NCBI GenBank assembly: GCA_902542975.1
Contig: CACBWM010000010.1
Location: forward strand, 1-45,504
Source: an uncultured Pelagibacteraceae bacterium
GTDB taxonomy: Bacteria; Pseudomonadota; Alphaproteobacteria; Pelagibacterales; Pelagibacteraceae
DNA: 45,504 nt
Reading direction: 5' to 3'
The first letter of the stretch is position 1, and the number at the start of each line of letters is the position of its first letter. Below the pieces are notes generated by a model, which did not search any database, was not told where the DNA came from, and saw only the letters and a program-made list of their open reading frames with translations. Of this stretch, positions 17,838 to 25,764 are shown piece after piece. The position numbers and the translations under genes were made by a program.

Positions 17838-19161
17838 AGATAAGGATAGAATTTTTCAAAATTTATACAATGATTTTGGTGCTGATTTAGCATCTGCAAA
17901 ACAAAGAGGAGACTGGAAGGATACAAAGGAAATTTGCGGCAAAGGAAGAGAATGGATAATTAATGAAATTAAAACATCAGAACTTAGAGGAAGAGGCGGT
18001 GCTGGATTTCCTACAGGATTAAAATGGTCTTTTGCCCCAAAAGAAGTTGGATCAAGACCACATTATTTAGTAATTAATGCCGATGAGTCTGAGCCTGGCA
18101 CGTGCAAAGATAGAGATATTCTAAGATTTGAACCTCATAAATTAATAGAAGGCTGCTTAATTGCATCTTACGCAGTTAATGCTCATAAGTGTTATATTTA
18201 TATAAGAGGAGAATATTTTAATGAAGGACAAAAGCTCCAAACAGCTATAGATGAAGCATACAAGGATGGTCTCTTAGGAAAAAATTCTGCAGGGACTGAT
18301 TGGGAATTAGATATATATATTCATTATGGTGCTGGTGCTTATATCTGTGGTGAGGAAACTGCTTTGCTCGAGAGTATTGAAGGAAAAAAAGGTCAACCAA
18401 GATTGAAACCTCCGTTTCCGGCTTTAATAGGTCTTTATGGTTGCCCGACAATAATAAACAATGTTGAAACAATTTCAGTGGTACCAACTATACTTAGAAG
18501 AGGTGGAAAATGGTTTTCATCACTGGGTAGACCAAAAAATACTGGTTCTAAAATATATTGTATTTCAGGAAATGTAAATAATCCCTGCAACGTAGAAGAA
18601 GAAATGGGAATTCCATTAAAAGAATTAATTGAAAAACATGCAGGCGGAGTAATAGGTGGATGGGATAATCTAAAAGCAGTAATACCTGGTGGTTCATCAA
18701 TGCCATTACTTCCAAAAGAAACATGTGAAACAATTAAAATGGACTTTGATGCATGTGTCGAGAATAAAACTGGTTTAGGAACAGCTGGTATTGTGGTTAT
18801 AAATAAAGATCAAGACATTATTAAGTGTATGGCTAGAATAGCAAGATTTTATAAACATGAGAGTTGTGGTCAATGTACACCATGTAGAGAAGGTTCTGGT
18901 TGGATGTGGAGAATGTTAGAGAGAATGGCCAAAGGAGAAGCAACAAGAGATGAAGTAGATATGTTATTAGATGTGACAAAACAAATTGAAGGTCATACAA
19001 TTTGTGCTTTTGGAGAAGGATCTTCATGGCCTGTTCAGGGATTGATCAGAAATTTTAAAGACGAAATAATTGAAAGAAACAAGTTTGATCCAATTGTGAA
19101 AAAGCAAAAAGATATACCTTATTTAGTTGATCAACATTTATTAGAAAAAGAAAATGCTTAA
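17830..19161 (+). CDS. nuoF: NADH-quinone oxidoreductase subunit F
   Basis: NADH- and FMN-binding subunit, 443 aa. The NADH site is [14 protein letters not shown] (about residues 54-67), the FMN region is [19 protein letters not shown] (about 170-190), and the 4Fe-4S ligands are [12 protein letters not shown] with a fourth Cys in HTICAFGEG. It hands electrons to NuoE and NuoG. Overlaps of 8 nt with both nuoE and nuoG show tight coupling. Confidence 0.96.
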   Translation: MLEDKDRIFQNLYNDFGADLASAKQRGDWKDTKEICGKGREWIINEIKTSELRGRGGAGFPTGLKWSFAPKEVGSRPHYLVINADESEPGTCKDRDILRFEPHKLIEGCLIASYAVNAHKCYIYIRGEYFNEGQKLQTAIDEAYKDGLLGKNSAGTDWELDIYIHYGAGAYICGEETALLESIEGKKGQPRLKPPFPALIGLYGCPTIINNVETISVVPTILRRGGKWFSSLGRPKNTGSKIYCISGNVNNPCNVEEEMGIPLKELIEKHAGGVIGGWDNLKAVIPGGSSMPLLPKETCETIKMDFDACVENKTGLGTAGIVVINKDQDIIKCMARIARFYKHESCGQCTPCREGSGWMWRMLERMAKGEATRDEVDMLLDVTKQIEGHTICAFGEGSSWPVQGLIRNFKDEIIERNKFDPIVKKQKDIPYLVDQHLLEKENA

Positions 19162-19966
19162 ACTTAAAGTTAATGATATTGATGTTGAGGTAGAAGAAGG
19201 AACTACAGTATTGCAAGCTTGCGAACAAGCGGGAGCAGAGATACCAAGGTTCTGTTATCACGAAAAATTGTCTATAGCTGGAAATTGCAGAATGTGTTTA
19301 GTTGAAATGGAAAAATCTCCTAAGCCAATAGCATCTTGTGCGATGCCTGCTGCAGAGGGGATGGTGCTTAGAACTAACACCGAAAAAGTGAAAAAAGCAA
19401 GAAAAGGTGTAATGGAATTTTTACTAGCAAATCATCCACTAGATTGTCCAGTATGTGATCAAGGTGGAGAATGTGATTTACAAGATCAATCTATGTATTA
19501 TGGAATTGATAAATCAAGATTTAAAGAAAATAAAAGATATGTACCTGAAAAATATATGGGTCCTCTTATAAAAACTCAAATGACAAGATGCATTCATTGC
19601 ACAAGATGTATAAGATTTGCAACTGAAGTTGCTGGGGTACCAGAACTTGGAGCAATTGGGAGAGGTGAGAATATGCAAATCACCACTTATTTAGAAAAAG
19701 CGATGGAGTCTGAACTCTCAGCTAATGTTATTGATTTATGTCCTGTCGGAGCACTTACATCAAAACCTTATGTCTTCGAAGCTAGACCATGGGAACTAAA
19801 AAAAACTGAGACAATTGATGTGATGGATGCTGTTGGATCAAATATACGAGTAGATACATACGGATGGGAAGTTAAAAGAGTTCTTCCAAGAATTAACGAG
19901 GAAATAAATGAAGAATGGATATCTGATAAGACTAGATATGCATGTGACGGCTTAAAAAATAAATAA
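19154..19966 (+). pseudogene. nuoG: NADH-quinone oxidoreductase subunit G, truncated at a junction
   Basis: First 270 residues of the 75-kDa complex I subunit; alphaproteobacterial NuoG is usually near 680-700. The N-terminal part is intact: 2Fe-2S ligands (CRMCLVEME and earlier Cys), the His/Cys cluster ([20 protein letters not shown]) and the 4Fe-4S cluster ([24 protein letters not shown]). The molybdopterin-like domain is absent. The frame runs [14 protein letters not shown] and then ends within a few codons where the inverted ugpA fragment begins. nuoH-N do not follow. Probably broken by rearrangement or a chimeric junction, not natural shortening. Confidence 0.85.
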
Positions 19967-20137
19967 AAAATTGTCAAACCATACAAACTTCGATCCAAAT
20001 CCAAAAGCATCTTGCATTGTAAATGCATCTCTAAAGGTTTGTATGATTGGCCAATATAAAAAAATTAACAATATACCTAGCTGCGGAGCTAAGAAAAGAT
20101 ATTGTGAATAGCTAGATTTGAATTGGACTTTTTTCAT
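19952..20137 (-). pseudogene. ugpA: UgpA 5' fragment (about 57 codons)
   Basis: Minus-strand frame starting MKKVQFKSSYSQYLFLAPQL. It matches the UgpA N-terminus: first membrane helix, YWPIIQTFRDAFTMQDAFGF, then KFVWFDNF against E. coli FVGLDNF. After NF it runs into the nuoG junction and stops within four codons. It sits where ugpA belongs, directly behind ugpB. The rest of the gene, from about codon 80, is at the left edge of the window on the other strand. About 20 codons are in neither piece. Confidence 0.88.
19955..19976. other. Inverted junction between nuoG and ugpA
   Basis: Plus-strand nuoG sequence is recognisable up to GACGGCTTAAAAAAT. Reading the minus strand from 20137, ugpA sequence is recognisable down to the codons for FVWFDNF, ending about 19970. 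Between them lies an A-rich stretch of about 17 nt that could belong to either side, so the exact crossover is hidden in microhomology. Both genes are interrupted here and point towards each other. Confidence 0.85.
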
Positions 20138-20144
20138 ACTTTTG

Positions 20145-20184
20145 TAAAAATAAATAAGGAGGGTAAATTAATGCCCTCCTTATT
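20145..20184 (-). terminator. Terminator/attenuator hairpin between ugpB and ugpA
   Basis: Perfect 11-bp stem AATAAGGAGGG/CCCTCCTTATT (20153-20163 and 20174-20184) with a 10-nt loop. On the minus strand it is followed by TATTTTTAC, a short U-run. It lies 13 nt after the ugpB stop and about 15 nt before the ugpA start, so it would reduce read-through from the binding-protein gene into the permease genes. Confidence 0.8.
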
Positions 20185-20197
20185 GTTTTAATTATTC

Positions 20198-21505
20198 TTA
20201 CAAAGTTTTAGCAAATTGCTTTAACAATTTAGCTGCACCTTTGTCCATATTCTGCAATCCTTTTTCGATTGATATTTTGCCGTTTAACATTGGCTCAATA
20301 TTTTCGTAAATTACTTCACGAATTTGGGGCCAGTTACCAGCTCTATATCCACCAGGAATAGTTGAACCTTCTAAGCTTAATTGTTCACCAACTGCTTTAT
20401 GATATGGAGAAGCTCTATAGAAATTTATAGTTTCAGCTAACTCTATACCACCTTTAGTCACTGCAGAGTAACCAGTCATATTGTGATAATACAGATCCAT
20501 TTCTGGAGAACCCATAAATTCTATAAATTTAGCAAGTCCTTTGTACTCTTCCTCAGTATGACCATTTAAGATCCAGTTAGCAGCACCACCTATAAAAGTT
20601 GGATACTCTTTTCCTTTGGTTACTGAATCCCAGTAAGGAATATGATTAACTGTAAAGTTTGGAACAACACCTTTCATTCCACCAAATGATGCAGCAGAAC
20701 CAAACCAAAATGCAGCTTCACCTGCTATAAATGGTGCTTGATTGTCTCCCCACGCTCTTCCTTTATAGCCATATAAACCTTTATCATACCATTCTTTAAC
20801 TTTCTTCCAATGATAGACAAATGCATCAGTTTCAGCGAATAAAGTTTTTGTAGGAACAGCATCGTAACCATTATTTCCATCTAACATTAATAAATTATGT
20901 CTAGAAAAGAAATTTTCAGTCCAAATCCATGGACTATGACTTTGAACTAAAGGAATGTAACCAGCAGCTTTGATTTTTGGAGCCATGGCCTCAAATTCTT
21001 CATAAGTTTTTGGCACAGATTCAATTCCAACCTCTTTCAAAATGTCCATGTTTGCATACATCAAACAAGTTGAACTATTGAAAGGTACACCAATCATTTT
21101 TCCATCAGAGTCGGCATAGAAATTTTTAATGCCTGGAATATAGTTGTCAGCATCTACATCAATGCCATATTTCTTAGCCATTTCTTCAAAACCGATAACA
21201 ACACCATTTTTTACTTGAGCTACCATGATTGCAGCACCAGCATCATAAACCTGTGAATAGTGTGGTTGGTCGCCTGCTCTAAATGCAGCAATAGTTGCCG
21301 CCATGTTATCTTCATAACTTCCTTTTCCTGTAGGAATGACCGTATATTGATCTTGTGAAGCGTTAAATCTATTTGCAATTTCAATAATTACATCACCAAG
21401 AAAACCACTGTTTCCGTACCACCAATGAATTTCTGTTTTTGAATAACTGTGTGATGTAAAAGAGAAAGTAAATAGAATTGTTAAAACACTAAGTATTTTT
21501 TTCAT
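20198..21505 (-). CDS. ugpB: sn-glycerol-3-phosphate ABC transporter substrate-binding protein
   Basis: Periplasmic binding protein, 435 aa, normal length. The signal peptide is MKKILSVLTILFTFSFTSHS, with mature sequence from about KTEIHWWYG. Family blocks include NRFNASQDQYTVIPTGKGSY, PFNSSTCLMYAN (matching PFNSSTPVLYYN in E. coli as I recall it), AGYIPLVQSHSPWIWTENF and GGYRAGNWPQIREVIYENIE near the C-terminus. The start follows AGAAGGA with good Shine-Dalgarno spacing. The substrate is probably glycerol-3-phosphate or glycerophosphodiesters. It is the first gene of the ugp operon, diverging from glpD; its downstream operon is cut by the junction. Confidence 0.93.
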   Translation of the reverse strand: MKKILSVLTILFTFSFTSHSYSKTEIHWWYGNSGFLGDVIIEIANRFNASQDQYTVIPTGKGSYEDNMAATIAAFRAGDQPHYSQVYDAGAAIMVAQVKNGVVIGFEEMAKKYGIDVDADNYIPGIKNFYADSDGKMIGVPFNSSTCLMYANMDILKEVGIESVPKTYEEFEAMAPKIKAAGYIPLVQSHSPWIWTENFFSRHNLLMLDGNNGYDAVPTKTLFAETDAFVYHWKKVKEWYDKGLYGYKGRAWGDNQAPFIAGEAAFWFGSAASFGGMKGVVPNFTVNHIPYWDSVTKGKEYPTFIGGAANWILNGHTEEEYKGLAKFIEFMGSPEMDLYYHNMTGYSAVTKGGIELAETINFYRASPYHKAVGEQLSLEGSTIPGGYRAGNWPQIREVIYENIEPMLNGKISIEKGLQNMDKGAAKLLKQFAKTL

Positions 21506-21645
21506 ATCTATCCTTCTGTTAAGTTTATTTTATTTTTTATTAATAATTTATTAATGTTAAGATATTATGAAATTGTAAATAATTGCATTTAAAAATTTTA
21601 AATTTCTAAAAGAGGTTGTATATTTTAAAACAAATCATAATTTAA
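21506..21645. promoter_or_regulatory. Divergent control region between ugpB and glpD
   Basis: 140 nt of very AT-rich DNA separating two divergently read genes of one pathway. It contains the palindrome-like TTATTAATAATTTATTAAT (around 21537-21555) and several weak -10-like boxes on both strands, but no pair I would assign with confidence. A shared regulator site is plausible here (inference). The ugpB Shine-Dalgarno is clear; glpD has none. Confidence 0.4.
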
Positions 21646-22797
21646 ATGTCTAAAATATTTGATTTATTCATAATAGGTGGAGGTATAAACGGTGCAGGTA
21701 TTGCAAGAGATGCTGCAGGTAGAGGTTTATCAGTTTGTTTAGCTGACAAAGGTGAGATTGGAGGAGCAACCTCATCTTGGTCGACGAAATTAGTACATGG
21801 TGGTCTTCGTTATTTAGAAAATTATGAATTCAAACTAGTTAGAGAATCTCTGAAAGAAAGAGAAATAGTTTATAAAATTGCCAGACATATTTCCAAACCG
21901 ATTCCTTTTATAATTCCTTATGCAGATAAAATTCGACCAGCCTGGTTAATTAAAATTGGTTTATTTTTGTATGATAATTTAGGTGGCAAAAGCAATATAC
22001 CAAAATCAAAAACGTTTGATCTTACAAAAAAATTTTCAAATATTCTTAAGCAAAAATACAAAACTGGTTTTCAATATTTTGACATACAAATTGACGATAA
22101 AAAATTAACGAAACTAAATGCTAAAGATGCAAAAAGAAATAAAGCTAAAATACTAGAATATAACAAAGTTAAAAAAGCTGAAATTATTGGCAATGAATGG
22201 ATTATTAGTCTTGAAAAAGGTGAAAAAGTAAAATCAAAAATTTTAATTAATGCATCTGGACCATGGATAAACGAAACCTTAAATAAAAATATAAAAATTA
22301 AATCTAAGAAAAAAATAAGATTAGTTAAAGGAAGTCATATTATTACAAAAAAATTGTACAAAGAAAATGTTGCATTCACATTTCAAAATACTGATAAAAG
22401 AATAATATTTGTGATACCTTATAAAGGGAAGTTTTCTTTAATTGGAACTACAGAAGTTGAGGTTAAATCACCAGAAAATAAAGGAATATCAAAAAAAGAA
22501 ATTACATATTTAATTCGTTCAGTAAATAATTACTTAAAAAAACAAATCAGAACAAAGGACATTGTAGATACTTATTCAGGGATAAGACCTCTAATTGAAG
22601 ATTTTAATACAGCTTCAAAAGTCACAAGAGATTATGTTTTTGATTTAAAAATTATAAAAAAATTACCTTTATTGAATATATATGGAGGAAAACTAACCAC
22701 CTACAGAAAATTGTCTGAAAAAGTCCTTTTTGACCTTAGAAAGTTTTTACCTAAAACAAAAAAAGGTCCATGGACACACAAAAAGAAGCTTCTCTAA
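21646..22797 (+). CDS. glpD: FAD-dependent glycerol-3-phosphate dehydrogenase, short form
   Basis: Oxidises glycerol-3-phosphate to dihydroxyacetone phosphate, passing electrons to quinone. The FAD motif is IIGGGINGAGIARDAAGRGL (about residues 9-28), followed by GATSSWSTKLVHGGLRYLE and, near the end, NIYGGKLTTYRKLSEK. The protein is 383 aa against about 500 for E. coli GlpD. It ends at GPWTHKKKLL, just where the helical C-terminal domain of about 115 residues should start. The udg start follows within 6 nt, so there is no remnant of that domain. Divergent from ugpB, which fits its role in the imported substrate's breakdown. Confidence 0.85.
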   Translation: MSKIFDLFIIGGGINGAGIARDAAGRGLSVCLADKGEIGGATSSWSTKLVHGGLRYLENYEFKLVRESLKEREIVYKIARHISKPIPFIIPYADKIRPAWLIKIGLFLYDNLGGKSNIPKSKTFDLTKKFSNILKQKYKTGFQYFDIQIDDKKLTKLNAKDAKRNKAKILEYNKVKKAEIIGNEWIISLEKGEKVKSKILINASGPWINETLNKNIKIKSKKKIRLVKGSHIITKKLYKENVAFTFQNTDKRIIFVIPYKGKFSLIGTTEVEVKSPENKGISKKEITYLIRSVNNYLKKQIRTKDIVDTYSGIRPLIEDFNTASKVTRDYVFDLKIIKKLPLLNIYGGKLTTYRKLSEKVLFDLRKFLPKTKKGPWTHKKKLL

Positions 22798-22802
22798 AAT
22801 TA

Positions 22803-23477
22803 ATGACCGTTAAATTTGAAAAATTAAAAAAAACAATAATTAAATGTAATAAATGCCCTAGACTTGTGAGGTTTAGAAAAAAAATATCTACGGAAAAAAG
22901 AAAACAATATATGGACCAAACTTATTGGGGAAAACCAGTTACAGGTTTTGGAGATATAAATGGAAAAATAATGATTGTTGGTCTAGCACCAGCTGCTCAT
23001 GGTGGAACAAGAACAGGTAGAGTATTTACAGGCGATAAATCCTCAGATTTTTTATATAAATGTTTACACAATGTAAAAATTGCCAATCAAAGTAATTCAG
23101 ATCATATGTATGATGGATTAAAAATAAAAAATACCTTTATAACACCAGCTCTAAAGTGCGTTCCTCCAGGAGATAAACCATTAAATGAAGAGTTAAAAAA
23201 TTGCTTTGGTTATTTTAAATCTGAATTTGAAATACTTAAAAATCTAAAAATTATTGTGGCTTTAGGGAAAATTGCGTTTGATACTTGTGTAAAATTTTAT
23301 AGAGAAAATTTTGATTACACTGAGAGAGTAAAATTTAGTCATGGAACATATTTTAAATTACCTAACAATGTGTTGTTAATGGGGTGTTATCATCCAAGTC
23401 CAAGAAATGTAAATACTGGACGAATAAATGAAAAACAAATGACTAAACTATTTAAAAAAGTAAAAGAACTAGTTTAA
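22803..23477 (+). CDS. Uracil-DNA glycosylase, family 5 (UDGb)-like
   Basis: Removes uracil (and possibly other deaminated bases) from DNA. From ATG 22803 it has 224 aa; an earlier in-frame ATG at 22770 overlaps glpD and adds residues without family support. Fe-S cysteines are in CNKCPRLVRF at the N-terminus and in ALKCVPP and LKNCFGYF. The GLAPAAHGGTRTGRVFTGD motif (about residues 61-79) is typical of family 5 enzymes, and the second motif is GCYHPSPRNVNTG. It overlaps the convergent thioesterase by 9 nt. Its link with glpD is probably only positional. Confidence 0.82.
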   Translation: MTVKFEKLKKTIIKCNKCPRLVRFRKKISTEKRKQYMDQTYWGKPVTGFGDINGKIMIVGLAPAAHGGTRTGRVFTGDKSSDFLYKCLHNVKIANQSNSDHMYDGLKIKNTFITPALKCVPPGDKPLNEELKNCFGYFKSEFEILKNLKIIVALGKIAFDTCVKFYRENFDYTERVKFSHGTYFKLPNNVLLMGCYHPSPRNVNTGRINEKQMTKLFKKVKELV

Positions 23478-23864
23478 TTTGTTAATAAGTGCTACTGGAA
23501 GTTTTACTGGTTTTCCCAACTTATTTAGAGATACTAATTTAATCTCTGCATCACATAAAGTATCTGATTTTCTTTTAATTACTTGTGACATTGTAATTGT
23601 AGTCAAAGTATTAGATTTTATTTTTGTGAAAACGGTAATTTTATCCTCAAATTTTGCCGGTTTCTTAAAATCTACGTTGCAAGTTTTTACTGCTATTAAA
23701 ACATTATGTTTATCTAATAACTTTTTATTCGAATATCCCAAGGAATAAATAAGCTCAGATCTTGCTCTTTCAAAGTACTTTAAATAATTTGCGTGGTAAA
23801 CTATTCCACCAAAATCAGTATCCTCATAGTATACTTTTAAATTATACTTAAATACTTTCATCAA
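23469..23864 (-). CDS. YbgC-like acyl-CoA thioesterase (hotdog fold)
   Basis: 131 aa; the start could be either of two adjacent Met codons. The catalytic region YYEDTDFGGIVYHANYLKYF (about residues 12-31) contains the nucleophilic Asp and conserved His-Ala-Asn of the YbgC/4-hydroxybenzoyl-CoA thioesterase family, followed by ERARSELIYSLGYS. Such enzymes hydrolyse short or aromatic acyl-CoAs and often belong with tol-pal genes, which are not here. It is the last gene of a minus-strand run and overlaps udg at the 3' ends. Confidence 0.85.
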   Translation of the reverse strand: MMKVFKYNLKVYYEDTDFGGIVYHANYLKYFERARSELIYSLGYSNKKLLDKHNVLIAVKTCNVDFKKPAKFEDKITVFTKIKSNTLTTITMSQVIKRKSDTLCDAEIKLVSLNKLGKPVKLPVALINKLN

Positions 23865-23880
23865 TTGATATTAATAAAAT

Positions 23881-24534
23881 TTATTGAGAAGAAAAATAGA
23901 TATTTTGATAGTAAGTAATTGATTTTTTCTTTGAATTATCTGTATCTGACATGATCGCTATACCATCTAGCTCATTAACATCTAAATTATGGAATTTCTT
24001 GAAATCTTCTTTAACGTTTGCTTTGACAGTTACCCATTCATTTAAATTTGTTTTGGTAGTAGCAAGTACATTATCTATGGACTTTTTAGTATATGGGCTT
24101 GGAAAGTTGCTTCCAACTTCTTGATTGCTTGAAAAAACATAATTTATTGCTCTATTGGATAAAGGTGTTGCTCCAGTTTTTTTAATGACGAATACTCTTC
24201 CTGCAAAGTCATGACCCTTTTTAGCTGTCTCATCTATCCCTGGTATGTCTTTCTCAATTTTCCAAGTAATATTTATGAAAGGTGTTTTATTTAGATCAAT
24301 TTTAATCTCCTTACCTAGGCCAGAAGCAGCATTATCAGCAATAGCTTTAAGGTAATTACCATTTTCATCAGAGCCAACAGAATATTCAGTTTTATTATCT
24401 GCCCCTCTTACTTTTCTAACTGTCAATTCTGATAGTTCTTTCTCTGTGAACTCAAATACTTTTACTTCCTCAGAATACAAAGTAGTTTGAAACAACGCTG
24501 TAACTAAAATTAATTTAAATAAAAATCTAAACAT
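23881..24534 (-). CDS. DUF3047-like exported protein
   Basis: 217 aa with a signal peptide (MFRFLFKLILVTALFQTTLY, cleavage near YSE). The C-terminal half has NEWVTVKANVKEDF and NELDGIAIMSDTDNSKK, resembling DUF3047 proteins, a beta-sandwich family of unknown function probably in the periplasm. The start follows a GAGAGGA Shine-Dalgarno. It lies 16 nt upstream of the thioesterase gene in the same direction. Function unknown. Confidence 0.65.
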   Translation of the reverse strand: MFRFLFKLILVTALFQTTLYSEEVKVFEFTEKELSELTVRKVRGADNKTEYSVGSDENGNYLKAIADNAASGLGKEIKIDLNKTPFINITWKIEKDIPGIDETAKKGHDFAGRVFVIKKTGATPLSNRAINYVFSSNQEVGSNFPSPYTKKSIDNVLATTKTNLNEWVTVKANVKEDFKKFHNLDVNELDGIAIMSDTDNSKKKSITYYQNIYFSSQ

Positions 24535-24629
24535 GTCCTCTCTATATAAAAGATAAAATAATTTTCAAATTCAAAATTTTGACATTATTTAAACATGCAT
24601 AATTCATTATTGTTCTCTATTTAGGTTAT

Positions 24630-24761
24630 ATGAAATTAACAGTTCTTTTTGGTTTGATGATTTATTGGTCTATAATTATAACTGCACCTGTAATTTCAAA
24701 AAATTCAGAAAAAATCGGAGAAAAAAAGGTATTAATACCTCTTAAAAAACCAAGAATTTAA
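24630..24761 (+). CDS. Small single-helix protein, 43 aa (tentative)
   Basis: A short frame starting MKLTVLFGLMIYWSIIITAP, hydrophobic over residues 3-22, followed by a Lys-rich tail (SEKIGEKKV, LKKPRI). It may be a signal-anchored peptide or small lipoprotein-like protein; it has no cysteine. It uses the gap between two minus-strand genes, and its stop is interlocked with the dehydrogenase stop in a TTAA (24758-24761), the same arrangement as at 8017-8020. No family recognised and no clear Shine-Dalgarno. Confidence 0.4.
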   Translation: MKLTVLFGLMIYWSIIITAPVISKNSEKIGEKKVLIPLKKPRI

Positions 24762-25762
24762 GGCAGAAGCACTATCTTAGGTGCCGAACAGGTTCCATCA
24801 TGAATTTCTTTAAAAGCTCCCCAACCATCTTTAAGATTTCTGTACTCAATCCATTCTATCTTGCCTAGCTTGTTATTAGTTAAAATATCAATAGTTTCAC
24901 CAAATTCTTTGTTTGTGTAACAGTAAGTTCCAATAAAAGTAATTTCTTGAAGGGTTGCTTTCCTAAAATTAAAAGATCCAGCAGGCTGGGTTAATCCGAT
25001 ATGAACTATTATTCCTCCTGGTTTTACTACACTGATTGCCTGTTGTCGTGAAACTTCGAGTCCAACAGTATCAAAAACTAAATCAAAGCTGCTCTCTTTA
25101 ATATCTTTATGATCTGGCGACACTGTTTTTGCATCTACATATTTGGAGCATTCATTCAGTCTTTTTTGATTAGGATCAGAAATTGTCAAATTTGTATTAC
25201 CTTGGATCTTGGATAAAATTAATGCACATAATAGCCCAATTGCTCCACCACCCTGAACAAGCGTTCTACATTCATTTAATGGTTTTTTTGATGCTTCTAC
25301 TGCTAATAATACTGCGTGATATGAAACTGCTGTTGGTTCTGCAACTGCAGCCTCTTTTACATCAAGCTTTTCAGGAACTTTGAAAATATTATGATCTGGA
25401 ACTGTTATAAGTTCAGCAAATGCACCTTGCCTTTCGTAAGGTCTATTCATTCCTAAAAGAACTCTATCTGGACATAAATGTTCTCTTCCGCTCTTGCAGT
25501 ATTCACAATTTCTACAAGTTATTAATGGATTAAGAACTGAAATTTGATCTTTAAGCTTACCGTTAATTATTTGACCACTAACTTCATGACCTAAAATTAA
25601 TGGTGGAATTCTTCTCTCGTCTTTTCCGTGGTAAGCATGCATATCTGAGCCACAGATACCTGATGCATGAACTTTAAGAATACTTTCTCCAGGTTTTTCA
25701 GAAGGTTCTTTTTCCTCCCTAAATTCCATTTCCTCAACACCAGTGTAGACAAGCGCTTTCAT
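24758..25762 (-). CDS. Zinc-dependent alcohol dehydrogenase (MDR family)
   Basis: 334 aa. Catalytic zinc ligands are in SGICGSDMHAYHG (Cys about 37) and ILGHEVSG (His-Glu about 58-59). The structural zinc site has four Cys in CRNCEYCKSGREHLC (about 84-98). The NAD-binding glycine motif is VQGGGAIGLLCA (about 168-179). It is similar to threonine/sorbitol/galactitol-phosphate dehydrogenases; the substrate cannot be fixed. It is 2 nt downstream of the NCS1 permease gene and in the same direction as a TRAP transporter, so it may oxidise an imported alcohol or polyol. Confidence 0.85.
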   Translation of the reverse strand: MKALVYTGVEEMEFREEKEPSEKPGESILKVHASGICGSDMHAYHGKDERRIPPLILGHEVSGQIINGKLKDQISVLNPLITCRNCEYCKSGREHLCPDRVLLGMNRPYERQGAFAELITVPDHNIFKVPEKLDVKEAAVAEPTAVSYHAVLLAVEASKKPLNECRTLVQGGGAIGLLCALILSKIQGNTNLTISDPNQKRLNECSKYVDAKTVSPDHKDIKESSFDLVFDTVGLEVSRQQAISVVKPGGIIVHIGLTQPAGSFNFRKATLQEITFIGTYCYTNKEFGETIDILTNNKLGKIEWIEYRNLKDGWGAFKEIHDGTCSAPKIVLLP

Positions 25763-25764
25763 TA

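Noticed and set aside
22770..22802. Upstream ATG that would extend the uracil-DNA glycosylase by 11 residues into glpD
   Set aside because: The family N-terminus starts near the Fe-S cysteines and the ATG at 22803 already gives a normal lead; the added residues have no family support.
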